A stretch of DNA of 20,993 nt, from assembly GCA_021014945.1 (NCBI GenBank), contig MU266701.1, positions 1-20,993 of the forward strand. The letters are read 5' to 3'. Source of the DNA: Leucogyrophana mollusca (taxonomy: Eukaryota > Basidiomycota > Agaricomycetes > Boletales). Position 1 is the stretch's first letter; each line of letters begins with the position of its first letter. Shown here piece by piece: positions 1 through 9,469 of the stretch. The position numbers and the translations under genes are program-made. Below the pieces are notes generated by a model, which searched no databases, was not told the DNA's origin, and saw nothing but the letters and a program-made list of their open reading frames with translations.

Positions 1-305
1 GTAAAGGTATCAATGATCTCCATCAGGACGAGCAAGTAGCGCTCCTTGCTGCTCTTCAAGACACTAGTGCCAACGCCCTTCGCTTCGAGAAGGTCGCACC
101 GCATGTAACCTGTAAGTGCTGACTATCATCGTACATCCGCAAAACCATCTGACCTATTATATCACTAGCTGATCTTGTGAATGGGCTTCGTCCTGTTATC
201 CATGGGGCCGCACCACCAGCCGATTCAAAGTATAGCAATGGCCGCAGAAAGTTCATCAAGGGCAGGACCGATCGTGGCGGCCTTTCACGCGACTGGAACA
301 TCTAA
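1..305 (+). CDS. 3' end of an unrecognised protein-coding gene (partial)
   Basis: The gene enters from the left edge in frame 3. An open stretch at 3-111 ends at a GTAAGT donor (112), a 57-base intron ends at CTAG (168), and 169-305 continues in frame to a TAA at 303-305. The joined C-terminal tail is about 81 residues, hydrophilic and basic near its end (RRKFIKGRTDRGG), and finishes SRDWNI. No domain, signal or membrane segment is visible and I do not recognise the family. The clean intron and the conserved look of the basic tail argue for a real gene end. The next coding-like stretch begins 15 bases after the stop, which is unusually close for a separate gene. Confidence 0.5.
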
Positions 306-319
306 CTCTCGCGGGAGAT

Positions 320-880
320 ATGCAGAAAGTAAGGACACTGTCCTTTGGTCAGCCCGATTCTCGTTTGCGCAGCCTCAGCATCACGACCTCTCCATTTGGA
401 GCGGAATCCTTATCGTCGTTCAATCTTGGTTGGACCCACCTGACGGAGTTGAAGGTGGTACTCAGCAATGGAACCCACCTCGACGGCCATGTGTTCCTTC
501 GTATTCTGCAACTCTGCCCAAACCTCGTTCAGCTCACGTTTATCGCCGTTTCTGTCACTCGCAATGAAGTAGCCGACATGGGTATTGCAGATCATTTACT
601 TCATGCTCGACTACAAGTCATGGATATCGTTGTGCTCTACGGCATTGGCATCCTTCTGGACGCATTGACACTACCTCAACTACGGACGCTCGGTATCAGT
701 CATCTCATTCCAGGCTCTCAGTTTTGGCCTCATACACAATTCAAAACGTTGCTATCACGTTCACAGTGCCCTCTGGGGAGCCTCACTGTTAAGGGAGCAA
801 AAATCACTCCGGGACATCATGCGGAATATGTCCAGGTCGCTCCCTCGCTGAAGAACCTGCATTCGGGTATCGGTTATTAA
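320..880 (+). pseudogene. F-box/LRR-like protein fragment
   Basis: An open frame of 186 residues has the texture of the leucine-rich part of basidiomycete F-box proteins: repeated units such as LTELKVVLSN, LCPNLVQLTF and LPQLRTLGISHL, then FWPHTQFKTLLSRSQCPL, a stretch I associate with agaricomycete F-box/LRR proteins. The family normally has an N-terminal F-box and more repeats. Here no F-box lies upstream, because the preceding sequence is the end of another gene, and the frame stops at 878-880 soon after the last repeat. I read it as a fragment truncated at both ends rather than a working gene, though a short expressed protein cannot be ruled out. The family call rests on pattern memory, not a search. 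Confidence 0.5.
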
Positions 881-2229
881 GTCTTCCCTGGAACACAGCG
901 TTAATTTCGCGCGTTACACCAAAGTAGGCTCTTGTATTTTCAAGGCGACTGCGTGGCTGATAACTGCTTTTTATAGTATAAGCGCTCGAAGGTGATAGGG
1001 GACAGCAGTCAACCAGCATACGACTTTGACAGTTGGTCGGTGATCGCCAATTGCTCTACATCGCATCGCCCTTGCGCACCATAGCTGCAACGACCGAACT
1101 TCGCTGTGGGGGTTGGCATCTATCGTGATCTCCGAATGTTATACATATTTATCAATTTCAGTCCGGTCCTCTGGTTCGAATGGGCTGACGCCGCGATTTA
1201 CGCTCGCTACAATTGGCCATGCATGCCCTCGTAGGTATGCTACTCTGGTACCACGCGGGAAAATACCCGGCGTCACGGAGACAATCGTCGCGAACGCCGT
1301 CAGGGTTACGGCCAGGCGCATGTATTATTTGACGATAATGGAGATCTCGCTCTCCGTAAACGAACCTGTCGGGGAAATCCGCTCCGGTGGTACTGTCTGA
1401 AGGGTCTAGGTTGGTCATAACAGCGGAGTGAAGGACGGCAATGAAGTCCGATAACGAGGTCCGTATGACGCCGTCTCGGGAAATCCGGAGTACCTCTGTT
1501 CCTGAATTCTGGCGAACGTACTGTAATGGGCTGGGCTTGTGAGAGGATGATGAACGCAGCGGCCACCGTTTGACGATCGTGTACGTAGTAGCAATCGTTC
1601 AGAAAGCGGATCGCACAGTCAGGGCCATCTATGACTGGCTGACTGCGGTGGCTTCCGTAAGACGGTGGCCGTTTCCTCCAGGAGGTACCGTCGGGGTTTT
1701 CGTTGCAGCATACCGCCCTGGCAGCGAGATGAAGGGCCAGTCGCGCCGTTCTCCACATTCTCGATTGTTCCTCTTCGGACCTGGCTTCGTCGGACTGACC
1801 CGGCTCAGTGGCGGACCATATCTTCCAAACCCGCCCCTGGCACATGTGCAAATCCCACTTCATTACCTCACAGCCACGCTCGGTGATCCGGTAAGCTGTC
1901 CTTAGAAATTACAGGATCCATCGAAGTAACAAACCAGCTGCTGAGCTAAGAACAGCGACTGAGTCCATGTCTTTGATAAAGCAATCCGTAATCCAACCTT
2001 TTATTGACCTTTCACCAGTGCTTTCCTATCCCTGTTGCAGTCGCGGGTAGCAAGCAGTCAGCGATGATATTCCGGGATAGGAAAGGGGGTGTAAGCAGTT
2101 CTGTGATCACTTCGATAGCCCTGTCCTAACACGGGATCATTTTTGGATTGGAAGGTAGAAGCAGCAGTAGATGTGAAAACGAGAGGTATCCAGAACCAAG
2201 GGAGAAGGTTTCCAATCGAATACAGGTAA
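881..2229. other. Long stretch without a recognisable gene
   Basis: Both strands carry open frames up to about 185 codons (1306-1863 minus, 1570-1905 plus), but they overlap each other, are rich in Arg, Pro and Ser, show no domain and do not join through good splice sites into anything I recognise. The stretch lies 3' of the DUF6535 pseudogene on the minus strand, so part of it could be that gene's decayed C-terminal region; I cannot show this. A 12-base perfect inverted repeat at 2021-2032 and 2074-2085 is listed separately. Confidence 0.5.
2021..2085. repeat. 12-base perfect inverted repeat, 41-base spacer
   Basis: CTTTCCTATCCC at 2021-2032 is the exact reverse complement of GGGATAGGAAAG at 2074-2085. 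The pair could form a stem with a 41-base loop. No gene is confidently placed around it, so its role (terminator, element end or chance) is open. Confidence 0.6.
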
Positions 2230-3090
2230 CTCCGGGTCAAACTTGGGCGTCAGAGCATCGCTCCAGCCGCGTTCGAGATATCCCCTATGCACCACAAGTG
2301 CACCAGCGCTTTGTCGCAAGCGAGAGCGCGTTCCTGTCCCAAGGGTGCAAGTTGCCATATCCCGGAGGTGTTTGCGATAAGCAGGAAGTATCCCCAGGGT
2401 ATTTCGCAGCTGTACATAAGCAGGAGATACACAGAGCTGGACCGGCCACCCTACGTCGGGTACCATCCTGGCTGCAGTCGCGGTGACGTGTGAGTCAGTG
2501 GATGTCTCGACAAGCCATTTTGTTACCGGCGCCCCGAGCTTATCGGCAGAGATGGGCTGAATATTCGGTTTCAATGATGTCTGCGAGGTAAACCCAATGC
2601 GGCGGGAGGGCTTGCGAGGGGACTGGTGTATACGAGGGACTGGATCCAAATCACGGTCAAACCTATACCGCTTCACGCAGGAAGATCGAGGCTCGGTGTG
2701 GATCGATCGCATCAGCACAACATTGGTGGTAGCAGTCGGAGACTCGGATTGGTCTGAGGTTTGACTGCATGGCCATGATGAAGGTGGTGCTGACAGCAGA
2801 ACAGAGACCGGCGTGAAGCCGGGTTTGGAGAACCCTCTCTAGGAAGCCACCAGCCCAACGCCTCCAAGAATGAGGACCATGTTCATGTTGTCCTTGTACT
2901 TCTCAAGGAATTCCGAGTCGTAATCTCCTGCCTCGCATTTGTATGTCGCGTAAACGAGACCTGGTGTTCCTGCTCTGTTGGCCGATCAAGGACTCTTTGA
3001 GGCTTTGGAGGAATTTGCTGCGCGAGTTATTGCGCGAATTGTTGCGATCTGAAAGAAAATATGAGTGCAAGGAGAGAATATGCGAGCTCT
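2230..3090 (-). pseudogene. DUF6535-domain protein pseudogene (copy A)
   Basis: Reading leftwards on the minus strand, pieces of a DUF6535 membrane protein appear in order but in different frames. 3082-3037 matches the first intron of copy B (20254-20671), but its donor position reads GA instead of GT. 3036-2869 matches the exon encoding YDSEFLEKYKD. 2813-2755 encodes AGLCSAVSTTFIMAMQSNL, typical of the next DUF6535 exon. 2648-2592 encodes WIQSLVYTSPLASPPAALG. 2517-2434 encodes a stretch starting WLVETSTDSHVTATAA, and 2351-2292 LAPLGQERALACDKALVHLW, which resemble the C-terminal half of these proteins. Disablements include a 2-base deletion against copy B (the conserved Trp codon is lost and the frame shifts), loss of a splice acceptor, and a large missing piece between the Trp-Ile-Gln segment and the C-terminal part. 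Known: DUF6535 proteins are fungal and of unknown function. Family names come from memory of their conserved text. Confidence 0.75.
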
Positions 3091-5243
3091 TTCCTTGAGC
3101 ATTTCTGTATGCACAGCGGGGCACCGCACAAAAAACGGTCGCGACGAGACCGTCCGAAAGAGCTCCGCCGCGCCACCTCACTGTGACAATTTCGAATTTC
3201 GGTCTGAGCACTCACTGCAGTGACCAGCCACCAGTATCGTGACCTACCCATGGTTTGCATGTATTGCCGACCGTAGCGTGAAGCTTCTCTGCCTCAAATG
3301 ACAACGCCGTTGCCTGCAGACATCCGAAAGTGAAGAGCGGGGGAAAACGTGATCATGGTGGTGGTGCGTCTCGGACAGCGTTGACTCAGGTTCTACAGGA
3401 GCTGGGCGAGCCCATCTGCTTCGTGACGTCTGCAGAGTCTGTCTACTTATCCCTCTACAAACAGGTGTATGTATACACAGCATGCGGCCCGCAGATCACT
3501 ACACCGGTACTACCCCGCACTTCATGTCCTTTCCAATCAAACTTATTACCTCTACGTGAGACTACGGCGCTGGAGCTAAAGCTCTACTTGCCGACTCTTC
3601 TGGGCGGCTCAATATCCAGGCCGTTGACTGTTCTCTACTCTTATCCGCCGTCGCCTCGCGCAGCGCAACAGTGCCATCCGCGACGCCGGAATTCGCCAAA
3701 GAATGCTCACCTACTTGGTCCTTTTTGCCCTATTGGACAAGTACGTCAGGAGATCCATCATTCCCTTTGGTACTTCTGTGTCTTGATTCTAAACCCACCT
3801 CTGTGAGCTCACATTTCAGTCCGCTATTATATGGATTGCTTACCCGTACAGGATACTCCAGGTGTTAAATAGGACTTGAACATGGATCAGTTATACAGTG
3901 TTGCACGCGGTCTGGTTGGGCCTCGTTTCCGTAATACAAGGCCATTTTCAGTGCTCATACCAAGAACACAGCAAGACCTCCGAGTGCTGGACAGATTCTT
4001 CGACTGACTCGATAATGGACGTAAGCTTGCTAGTTTTTATGCCAGTCTTCCGATAGCGGTAGACTTATCTGGTGATATGAAGCTTCCTGCTATGGAGCCC
4101 AACGCCTGAGCCGCAAAGGAGTACGTGAAGCAGCGGAAGAGTCGTCGTAGACGAGAGGTACGGACCTGATGACTTACAGCCATCTGTATATGTCCGCTTT
4201 GGATCCTGTTTCACCGCTTTCATCAGGACTAACGTCCGTGGTTCGTACCGCAATCACTCGTTGCTAACAACAGCCTCTATTTTCACATCGCCTCATGGGC
4301 ATACCGACGAGACTGAGCATTGACTTCAGATGATAGTGACAGGGGAGCCAGCCCTCGCTGACGAATTCAAGAGAAAGCATCCACAAGAAACGGGCGTAGA
4401 AACACCCCTGTTTCGCTCAGGCACACGTATGCGATTTACAGTGCTCCCCCGTAGGAGGAGTCCTGGTCGTGTTGACACCTTCGAGGTGCGGCCCACGCCT
4501 TTCCTCTGCGTGCCAACAGCGCGAACTGTCATTATCCGGAATCCAAGCAGCAACGGTTAATTCTCTGAAGTTTTAACCTCGTGCAACCATCAGCTGGTCT
4601 CTGTTGTGTTCACATGGTTGACCTTTTGTTCAGTTGAGGGCTAACCTATTCAACAGCCTCTAGGTAGGCAATTGTCTGCGAAAGGTTGTAATGAACAGCT
4701 TTGTCAGGGCCGAGCGCATCAGCTGTCCTTGGCTGTGGAACACTGTGTTTCTTTATCTGACATTCACGTCCGGAAAGCCTGCTTTCTCGTTCAATTTGAC
4801 CTGATGCGGTGCGGAATTCCCGTTCAACAGGTGGATTATGGTATGACTGATCTGTAGGAATCCGACATCCAAGCGAGGTATATCCCTAACGTAGTCGTTT
4901 TCAGGTGCATGGCGGCATAATTCTGACAGCGCAACCTACCTAATGGAGGCCGCATCACGAAACAGTATCCTCGTTGTTGATTCCTTGGCGCGGGGTAGTT
5001 GCGAGGTCAGTAAGCTCGGAATGCATTCTAAGTTTAGACCTTCATGTCAAGCACCCTTTAAGCTTTGTCTGGCTTTGAGCCCGGGCAGTAGCTTTGATTA
5101 TCGGCAAAAAGAGCGCATGGATGGCCTTCCTACGGCATCTCTGAAGGTTTAGGTGATGCAGGTGAGCACTTGAATTTTACACCTATAAGTACCAGAGCCT
5201 CGCACGAGAACCACTGAGAACACAAGTCGACGTTTACTCAAAC
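3091..5243. other. Long stretch without a recognisable gene
   Basis: About 2.1 kb with several open frames of 60-158 codons, none convincing. 3330-3806 plus is low in structure and overlaps a frame (about 3640-3785) that encodes a short basic-then-hydrophobic piece (QRMLTYLVLFALLDKYVRR), possibly a relic of a membrane protein. 4330-4560 plus encodes 76 residues with a basic middle and no domain. 4943-5152 plus is also anonymous. No intron-joined model emerged. The last 60 bases are the promoter of the secreted protein that starts at 5244. Confidence 0.45.
5184..5189 (+). promoter_or_regulatory. TATA-like box of the LPMO-like gene
   Basis: TATAAG at 5184-5189, within CCTATAAGTACC, lies 60 bases upstream of the ATG at 5244. 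The gap is right for a short 5' leader and the AAAC before the ATG is a fair fungal start context. Confidence 0.5.
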
Positions 5244-6132
5244 ATGTTCACTAAGATCGCAGCCCTCCTCACCGCACTCAGCGCCATTGGGATGGCCCAA
5301 GCGCATGGCGTAATTGCTTCCCCGCCGCGCAGACAGCCTGGTAGTGCCTTCCAGAGTGCGTGCGGTCTGCAGATGTACCAAGTGGTGTCCAGCGACCAGT
5401 AGGTGCCGTTGTTTCCATCCCACGCACAGATCTCATGCACCTCCTTATAGGTACGGAAACCAGCAAGGGGCAGAGCAGAATATCAATTCTGAGACCACCG
5501 TGAGTTAAGAGTATTTGTCCATCTGGTCCAATTTGACGTTTTTATTTAGGCTGCGTGCACGCTCTACCTTTGCAGGGGTATGCAGGTGATTAATCTCTGT
5601 TTGCTGTCGTTCTATTTCTAATACTCACTTAAAAATTACTTTAGTTCGCAGACAACTCCGGCAACGTCCAACACTACACCGCTGGACAGAGCGTCCCGAT
5701 TAGCATTGACATCCGTGCTCCCCACACTGGTGTGGCTGTAAGCTCGTTGCTACCCTCAACCATAAGATATTCACTGATGACTAACTGTGGACAGAACGTT
5801 TCTATTGTTGACACCACAACCAACAGGTACAAACTTTCTCTGTGTATGAAACACTGCTGATGTTGGCGTTAAGTGTTATCGCCGGCCCGCTCTATAATAT
5901 TCTCGATGCCTATTCGACTTCCCATACCATCCCTGCTAACCAGACGTCGTTTTCGATTACCATTCCTTCCCTTGGCGGCGCATGCTCAACTGCTGGGAAG
6001 TGCGTAATTCAATGGTGGTGGGATGCCCGGCCTATCGATCAGACGTAAGTCGCTCACCTACATCCATACAAGCCACCCAATAACGCATTCTTCGCTTGTA
6101 GGTACATGAGCTGCGTCGACTTCACCCAGTGA
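5244..6132 (+). CDS. Secreted LPMO-like protein (chitin-binding type-4 / LPMO_10-like fold)
   Basis: Seven exons (5244-5398, 5451-5499, 5550-5585, 5645-5737, 5795-5826, 5874-6044, 6102-6132) join to 188 residues. Residues 1-20 are a signal peptide ending MAQA, so the mature protein begins with His21. Together with His107 in APHTG it could form a copper histidine brace, and Tyr180 sits in the conserved end QTYMSCVDF. Six mature cysteines (40, 71, 76, 159, 165, 183) fit three disulfides; NVS and NQT are N-glycosylation sites. The text ACTLYLCRG and CVIQWWWDA is typical of small fungal secreted proteins annotated as chitin-binding type-4 (PF03067-like). Known: related LPMOs oxidise polysaccharides with copper. 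Inferred: activity here; a cell-wall or copper-binding role without oxidation is also possible. Intron 1 is placed so that an in-frame TAG is removed. Confidence 0.82.
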
Positions 6133-6410
6133 AGATGATGTGATGTTGCTCAACTCGGATCAAGGTCTCTATGGTGTAACGGCGCAGGGGCTTACTTATG
6201 GCCACAGTTTGATACTGGTTCTTATCAGAAATTTCGTATGCAGAATATTGGGACAATGTGAATATGATGCTTGTTTTGGAGGACGAGGATGACTGAATGA
6301 AGGCAAAGGCGTCCTGTCAGGGACCAGAACAGCTCAAACACTACCTTCCACTTTCGGTCATTCATTTGGAGTATGGCTTTCGCCGACAATTGACCGAAGC
6401 GCTTGCCACC

Positions 6411-8234
6411 ATGTCTCGACCAACCGCTGGTACGATACGTTCTCCTTCCCAGCCTCTTCTGCCTACTGCTAGACATCGTTTGCGCGCTGGACACCCTCCT
6501 TTATCGTCTATCACTAATCCCCGCCCAGCACTCGGAACTCGCAGGCCTTCAGTGTCCGGACTAACTACTGGGGCACCAAAAGCCCAGCGAACCTCCAAGA
6601 CTACTCAAAAGCTCGTCGTCTTACCTTCTGCACCGCAAACGAAACCTCTCGTAGCCGACGAAGAAGATGACTTCCTTGGGTATGAGAGGGATGCCGGAGT
6701 GCGCGAGTACAAAAGTGACGCCGAACGGATGACGAAGGAACAAAGGAAGAGGGCTGGATTCAAGAGAATTACAGCGTATTGTGTTTCGGAGTCATTCAAG
6801 ATGAAACTGCTGGCATCCTTTCTGAAGCGGGAACACAACGTCCACCCAAGGGTGTTCGACGAAGCGTTATATGTCGTGAGTGCCTTTATACGCGCTCTGT
6901 TCCCGGTTAACAAGCCTTCCGTCCGCGTAGATGTACCATTTACCCCTTTTGCCTGGGTATGGCCCAGGTTCAAATATTCGATCATCTGCAGCACCTAGCA
7001 CTCCGGGGGCCAAGTCGCTCCTGACTCGCCTGTCTGAAGCTGAAGAGAACGGGTACCAAGGCTCATACTTCGCCTCGCCTGCTGAGCAGCCACAAACTGA
7101 CGGATACATGACATCTGGCTCACCCGTGGAAATGAGGCGAGCGCCTCCGCCGCTGCCAGTAGAGTCTGAAGCAGAGGGTGATCCCCCCCAGGAGCTTCAG
7201 GAAGACCTCATGAAACCTTTAGTTAGGTCTGAGGATCAGGTCGCAGAAGTTGTATTCTTTGCATACGGTGTTGCAGTTTTCTTTGGCTTCGACGAAGGGC
7301 AAGAGAGGAGCATCCTAGAGGACATTATGGGTGCAGGTATACCCAAAAGGTTGATTCAGGAGGACGACTGGGAGATTGAGGAGTGTCATTTTGCGGTGAA
7401 TTGCCAACCTCTCGCAAATAGTGGTGAAATGGTTCTGATGCGCTTCGCAGCATGATCCTCACATTGCGTATCCGCGAATCTACAACGACTTTTTCAGTCA
7501 GTCCTGTGCACATGCATGTCAGACTTTTACAGTCCATTTAACATCCTTTTGCAGCCTTCAAGTCTCCCTCGCACCTCCTCAAGCTCTCTGTTGCGCACGC
7601 CCTTGCTCAGTCCACTCTCCTAGCTCACTACGAAACAAACGTTCAACGAGTTCTATCTGACCCTCGCACAGTTTCAATACCGCGACAGCTCGCTTCCTCT
7701 GGTGCACTGCAACTAAAACGCGGGGACGCTCTCCGTCTCACTGGCAGATTATTTAAACTGCGCAGAGACGTCAACCTGGTCTCCAATGTCCTCGATGTCC
7801 CAGAGCTTTTTTGGAGCGAGGCTAGTTTGAAAGAGCTGTACGACGCGGTGAGGGAGTATATGGAGATCTCAGGCAGGGTCCAGGTTTTGAATGAGAAGCT
7901 CGGTATTGCTTCTGATTTTGTGCGTACTCTTCTCTTGATTCTGTGCCATGGTTATTGACGTACGCTCTTAGCTGGATGCTATACACGACCATCTCAACAA
8001 CAATGCCATGGAGCGCATCACATGGATTGTTATTTGGCTCATTGTCGCAGCCATTCTTGTAGAACTAGTAAGCTTGTCGAGGTGTGATTGGCACGACACG
8101 AACTGACACTTAAACAGGGCGAGGTGATAGCACGGTTAATTGTCCATGCCACGATGGGCAGCGAGCAAGTCCGAAGTACCATATCGCGTGAATCTGCCCT
8201 ACGGACTCTTGAAAGAATGATGGCCCAGCCTTGA
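6411..8234 (+). CDS. RMD1: RMD1/Sif2 family protein (DUF155) with C-terminal membrane anchor
   Basis: Six exons (6411-6875, 6931-7395, 7451-7496, 7555-7919, 7972-8067, 8118-8234) give 517 residues. The ATG has a strong context (GCCACCATG). Residues 1-155 are a Ser/Pro/Thr-rich, likely disordered N-terminus leading to a conserved ITAYCVSESFKMKLLASFL. The DUF155 core starts near 260 (EVVFFAYGVAVFFGF) and runs through WEIEECHFAHDPHIAYPRIY, FKSPSHLLKLSVAHALAQS and FKLRRDVNLVSNVLDVPELF. A single hydrophobic helix at about 461-479, in the segment after NNNAMERITW, is the usual tail anchor of this family. Known: yeast RMD1 is needed for meiotic nuclear division, S. pombe Sif2 interacts with Sad1, and human RMND1 is mitochondrial. 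Which compartment applies here is not clear from sequence. It is convergent with LSM8. Confidence 0.9.
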
Positions 8235-8591
8235 CGGAATACAAGGCAGTTTCCTTCAATTTCAGTTCAATTTTGAAGTATAAACCATCATAGCGTCGGA
8301 CTTGCATAGACGGGGCACCATACAATAAGTGTAGAGTAAATAGGTCTTGTAGCAGTACACTAGACTGGCGTTTACCAACAATCGACGTCAACGTTGTTAT
8401 TGATCTGGGTAGTCCCTCTCGCGGCGTGCTCTCGACGATGGAAAGAGATTAGTTTTGGAAACTACGTCGTATGTCGTATACATACATTTTAGTGCGAGGG
8501 GGAAATCCTCGTCTCCAACGTCTTCAAAACGCCGATCGCGCAAAATGCACCCAAGTCGTGATGCGATCTCACAGCAACATCATGCGCCACC
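8235..8591. other. Convergent 3' intergenic region between RMD1-like and LSM8
   Basis: These 357 bases hold the 3' ends of two converging genes. I see no further gene; the short open frames here are not conserved-looking. Confidence 0.5.
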
Positions 8592-9056
8592 TCAATATCG
8601 GATAGCCGGGAGAGGCTCAGCACGGATAGTAGACAGGTCAACCGCCTGGTCAACCGCATCGTCGATCTCGCCGATTAACACGCTGGTGAGAATAAATGTC
8701 AGCGTCCGCATTTGTCACATACCCAGACCATAGACTACGCACATCATGTCGCCCTTCACCAGATACAGCCCTAATGGGATCTCCTCGACGCCTTCTTCCA
8801 TGCTGTATACCCGTTCTGTCGAATCGGAGAGAACGACGTTCGATTTCTGATCAAACCCCACCAACACACCCTAAAGAAACCCAGTCAACCTCCGCGTTGG
8901 CAGCGATCCGGGAAGTAGCGGCCTACCGCTATCGCACGGCCATCTTGGAGGATAAGAAGGACACGACCTTCGCATTCAGAACTGTCAGTACTCCAGTGAG
9001 ATCAATTAGATGTAATGAAAAGACTCACGGTCGACGTAGCCCTGCAGGCTGGACAT
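8592..9056 (-). CDS. LSM8: U6 snRNA-associated Sm-like protein LSm8
   Basis: Four exons on the minus strand (9056-9029, 8967-8927, 8870-8743, 8682-8592) give 95 residues, the usual length for LSm8. The text MSSLQGYVDRRVLLILQDGR is the Sm1 start, GFDQKSNVVLSDS the conserved loop and strand, and EIPLGLYLVKGDMIVLIGEI the Sm2 motif with the LSm8-type ending. Known: LSm8 is the subunit that defines the nuclear LSm2-8 ring, which binds the 3' oligo-U of U6 snRNA and supports spliceosome assembly. Intron 1 uses GCGAAG as acceptor, although a TGACAG lies 14 bases upstream; only the downstream site keeps the frame and gives RRVLLILQDG. The gene diverges from the transporter at 9470. Confidence 0.93.
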
Positions 9057-9469
9057 CGTGCATCCGACAGCTAATTGATATCTTGTATGCAATCAGCTAA
9101 CAGCCAGATGTGACCGACTAACAAGCTCAGCAGAAACGGCTCGGATGGATATCAACAAGCAGAAGGAAGCCGTGATAGTCCTCTTCAAGCCTGTCCAATG
9201 AGCCTCGGCGTTTCGATGCTTCGCGATCGGTTTATTCCGAGGCTCCGGGGTCCTCATTTATATGGGGGTGGCAGCAGTCCAGACACGTGGCAGGGCAGGG
9301 CAATCTACGCCGCCAAGACGCCCTGATAGGCACGCCCCGAACAGCGAACCGACTCACCTCAGTTCTTTCTTTCTCTCTTCCTTCTCCAACCTTAGTCCAC
9401 TGTGAGTTAGTGTCCTTCGGGTACTTCAAAAAGTCCAACGATTCTCCAGCGTTTATAGCCATTGGTGTC
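9057..9469. promoter_or_regulatory. Shared divergent promoter region, LSM8 / TPT-family transporter
   Basis: These 413 bases separate two divergent starts and must hold both promoters. Visible elements are a palindromic CACGTG E-box at 9284-9289 and a pyrimidine-rich tract at 9364-9387, a common feature ahead of fungal transcription starts, pointing toward the transporter. An upstream ATG at 9287 is in frame with the transporter and open throughout, so part of this region could be a 61-residue N-terminal extension instead. Confidence 0.5.

Noticed and set aside
1306..1863. 185-codon open frame on the minus strand
   Set aside because: No domain, Arg/Pro/Ser-rich composition typical of chance frames in GC-balanced DNA, and overlapped by comparable frames on the other strand.
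2137..2718. 193-codon open frame on the minus strand taken as a gene
   Set aside because: Only parts of it (about 2517-2434) resemble DUF6535 proteins; neighbouring matching pieces lie in other frames, so it is a pseudogene segment, not an intact gene.
3330..3806. 158-codon open frame on the plus strand
   Set aside because: No recognisable motif, and other frames in the same place look equally or more protein-like; not supported as a gene.
4330..4560. 76-codon open frame on the plus strand
   Set aside because: Short, anonymous and without splice partners; a chance frame cannot be excluded.
5399..5401. Premature stop in the LPMO-like gene
   Set aside because: The TAG arises by reading into intron 1; splicing at CA|GTAGGT to TATAG|G gives an in-frame join with the expected family sequence.
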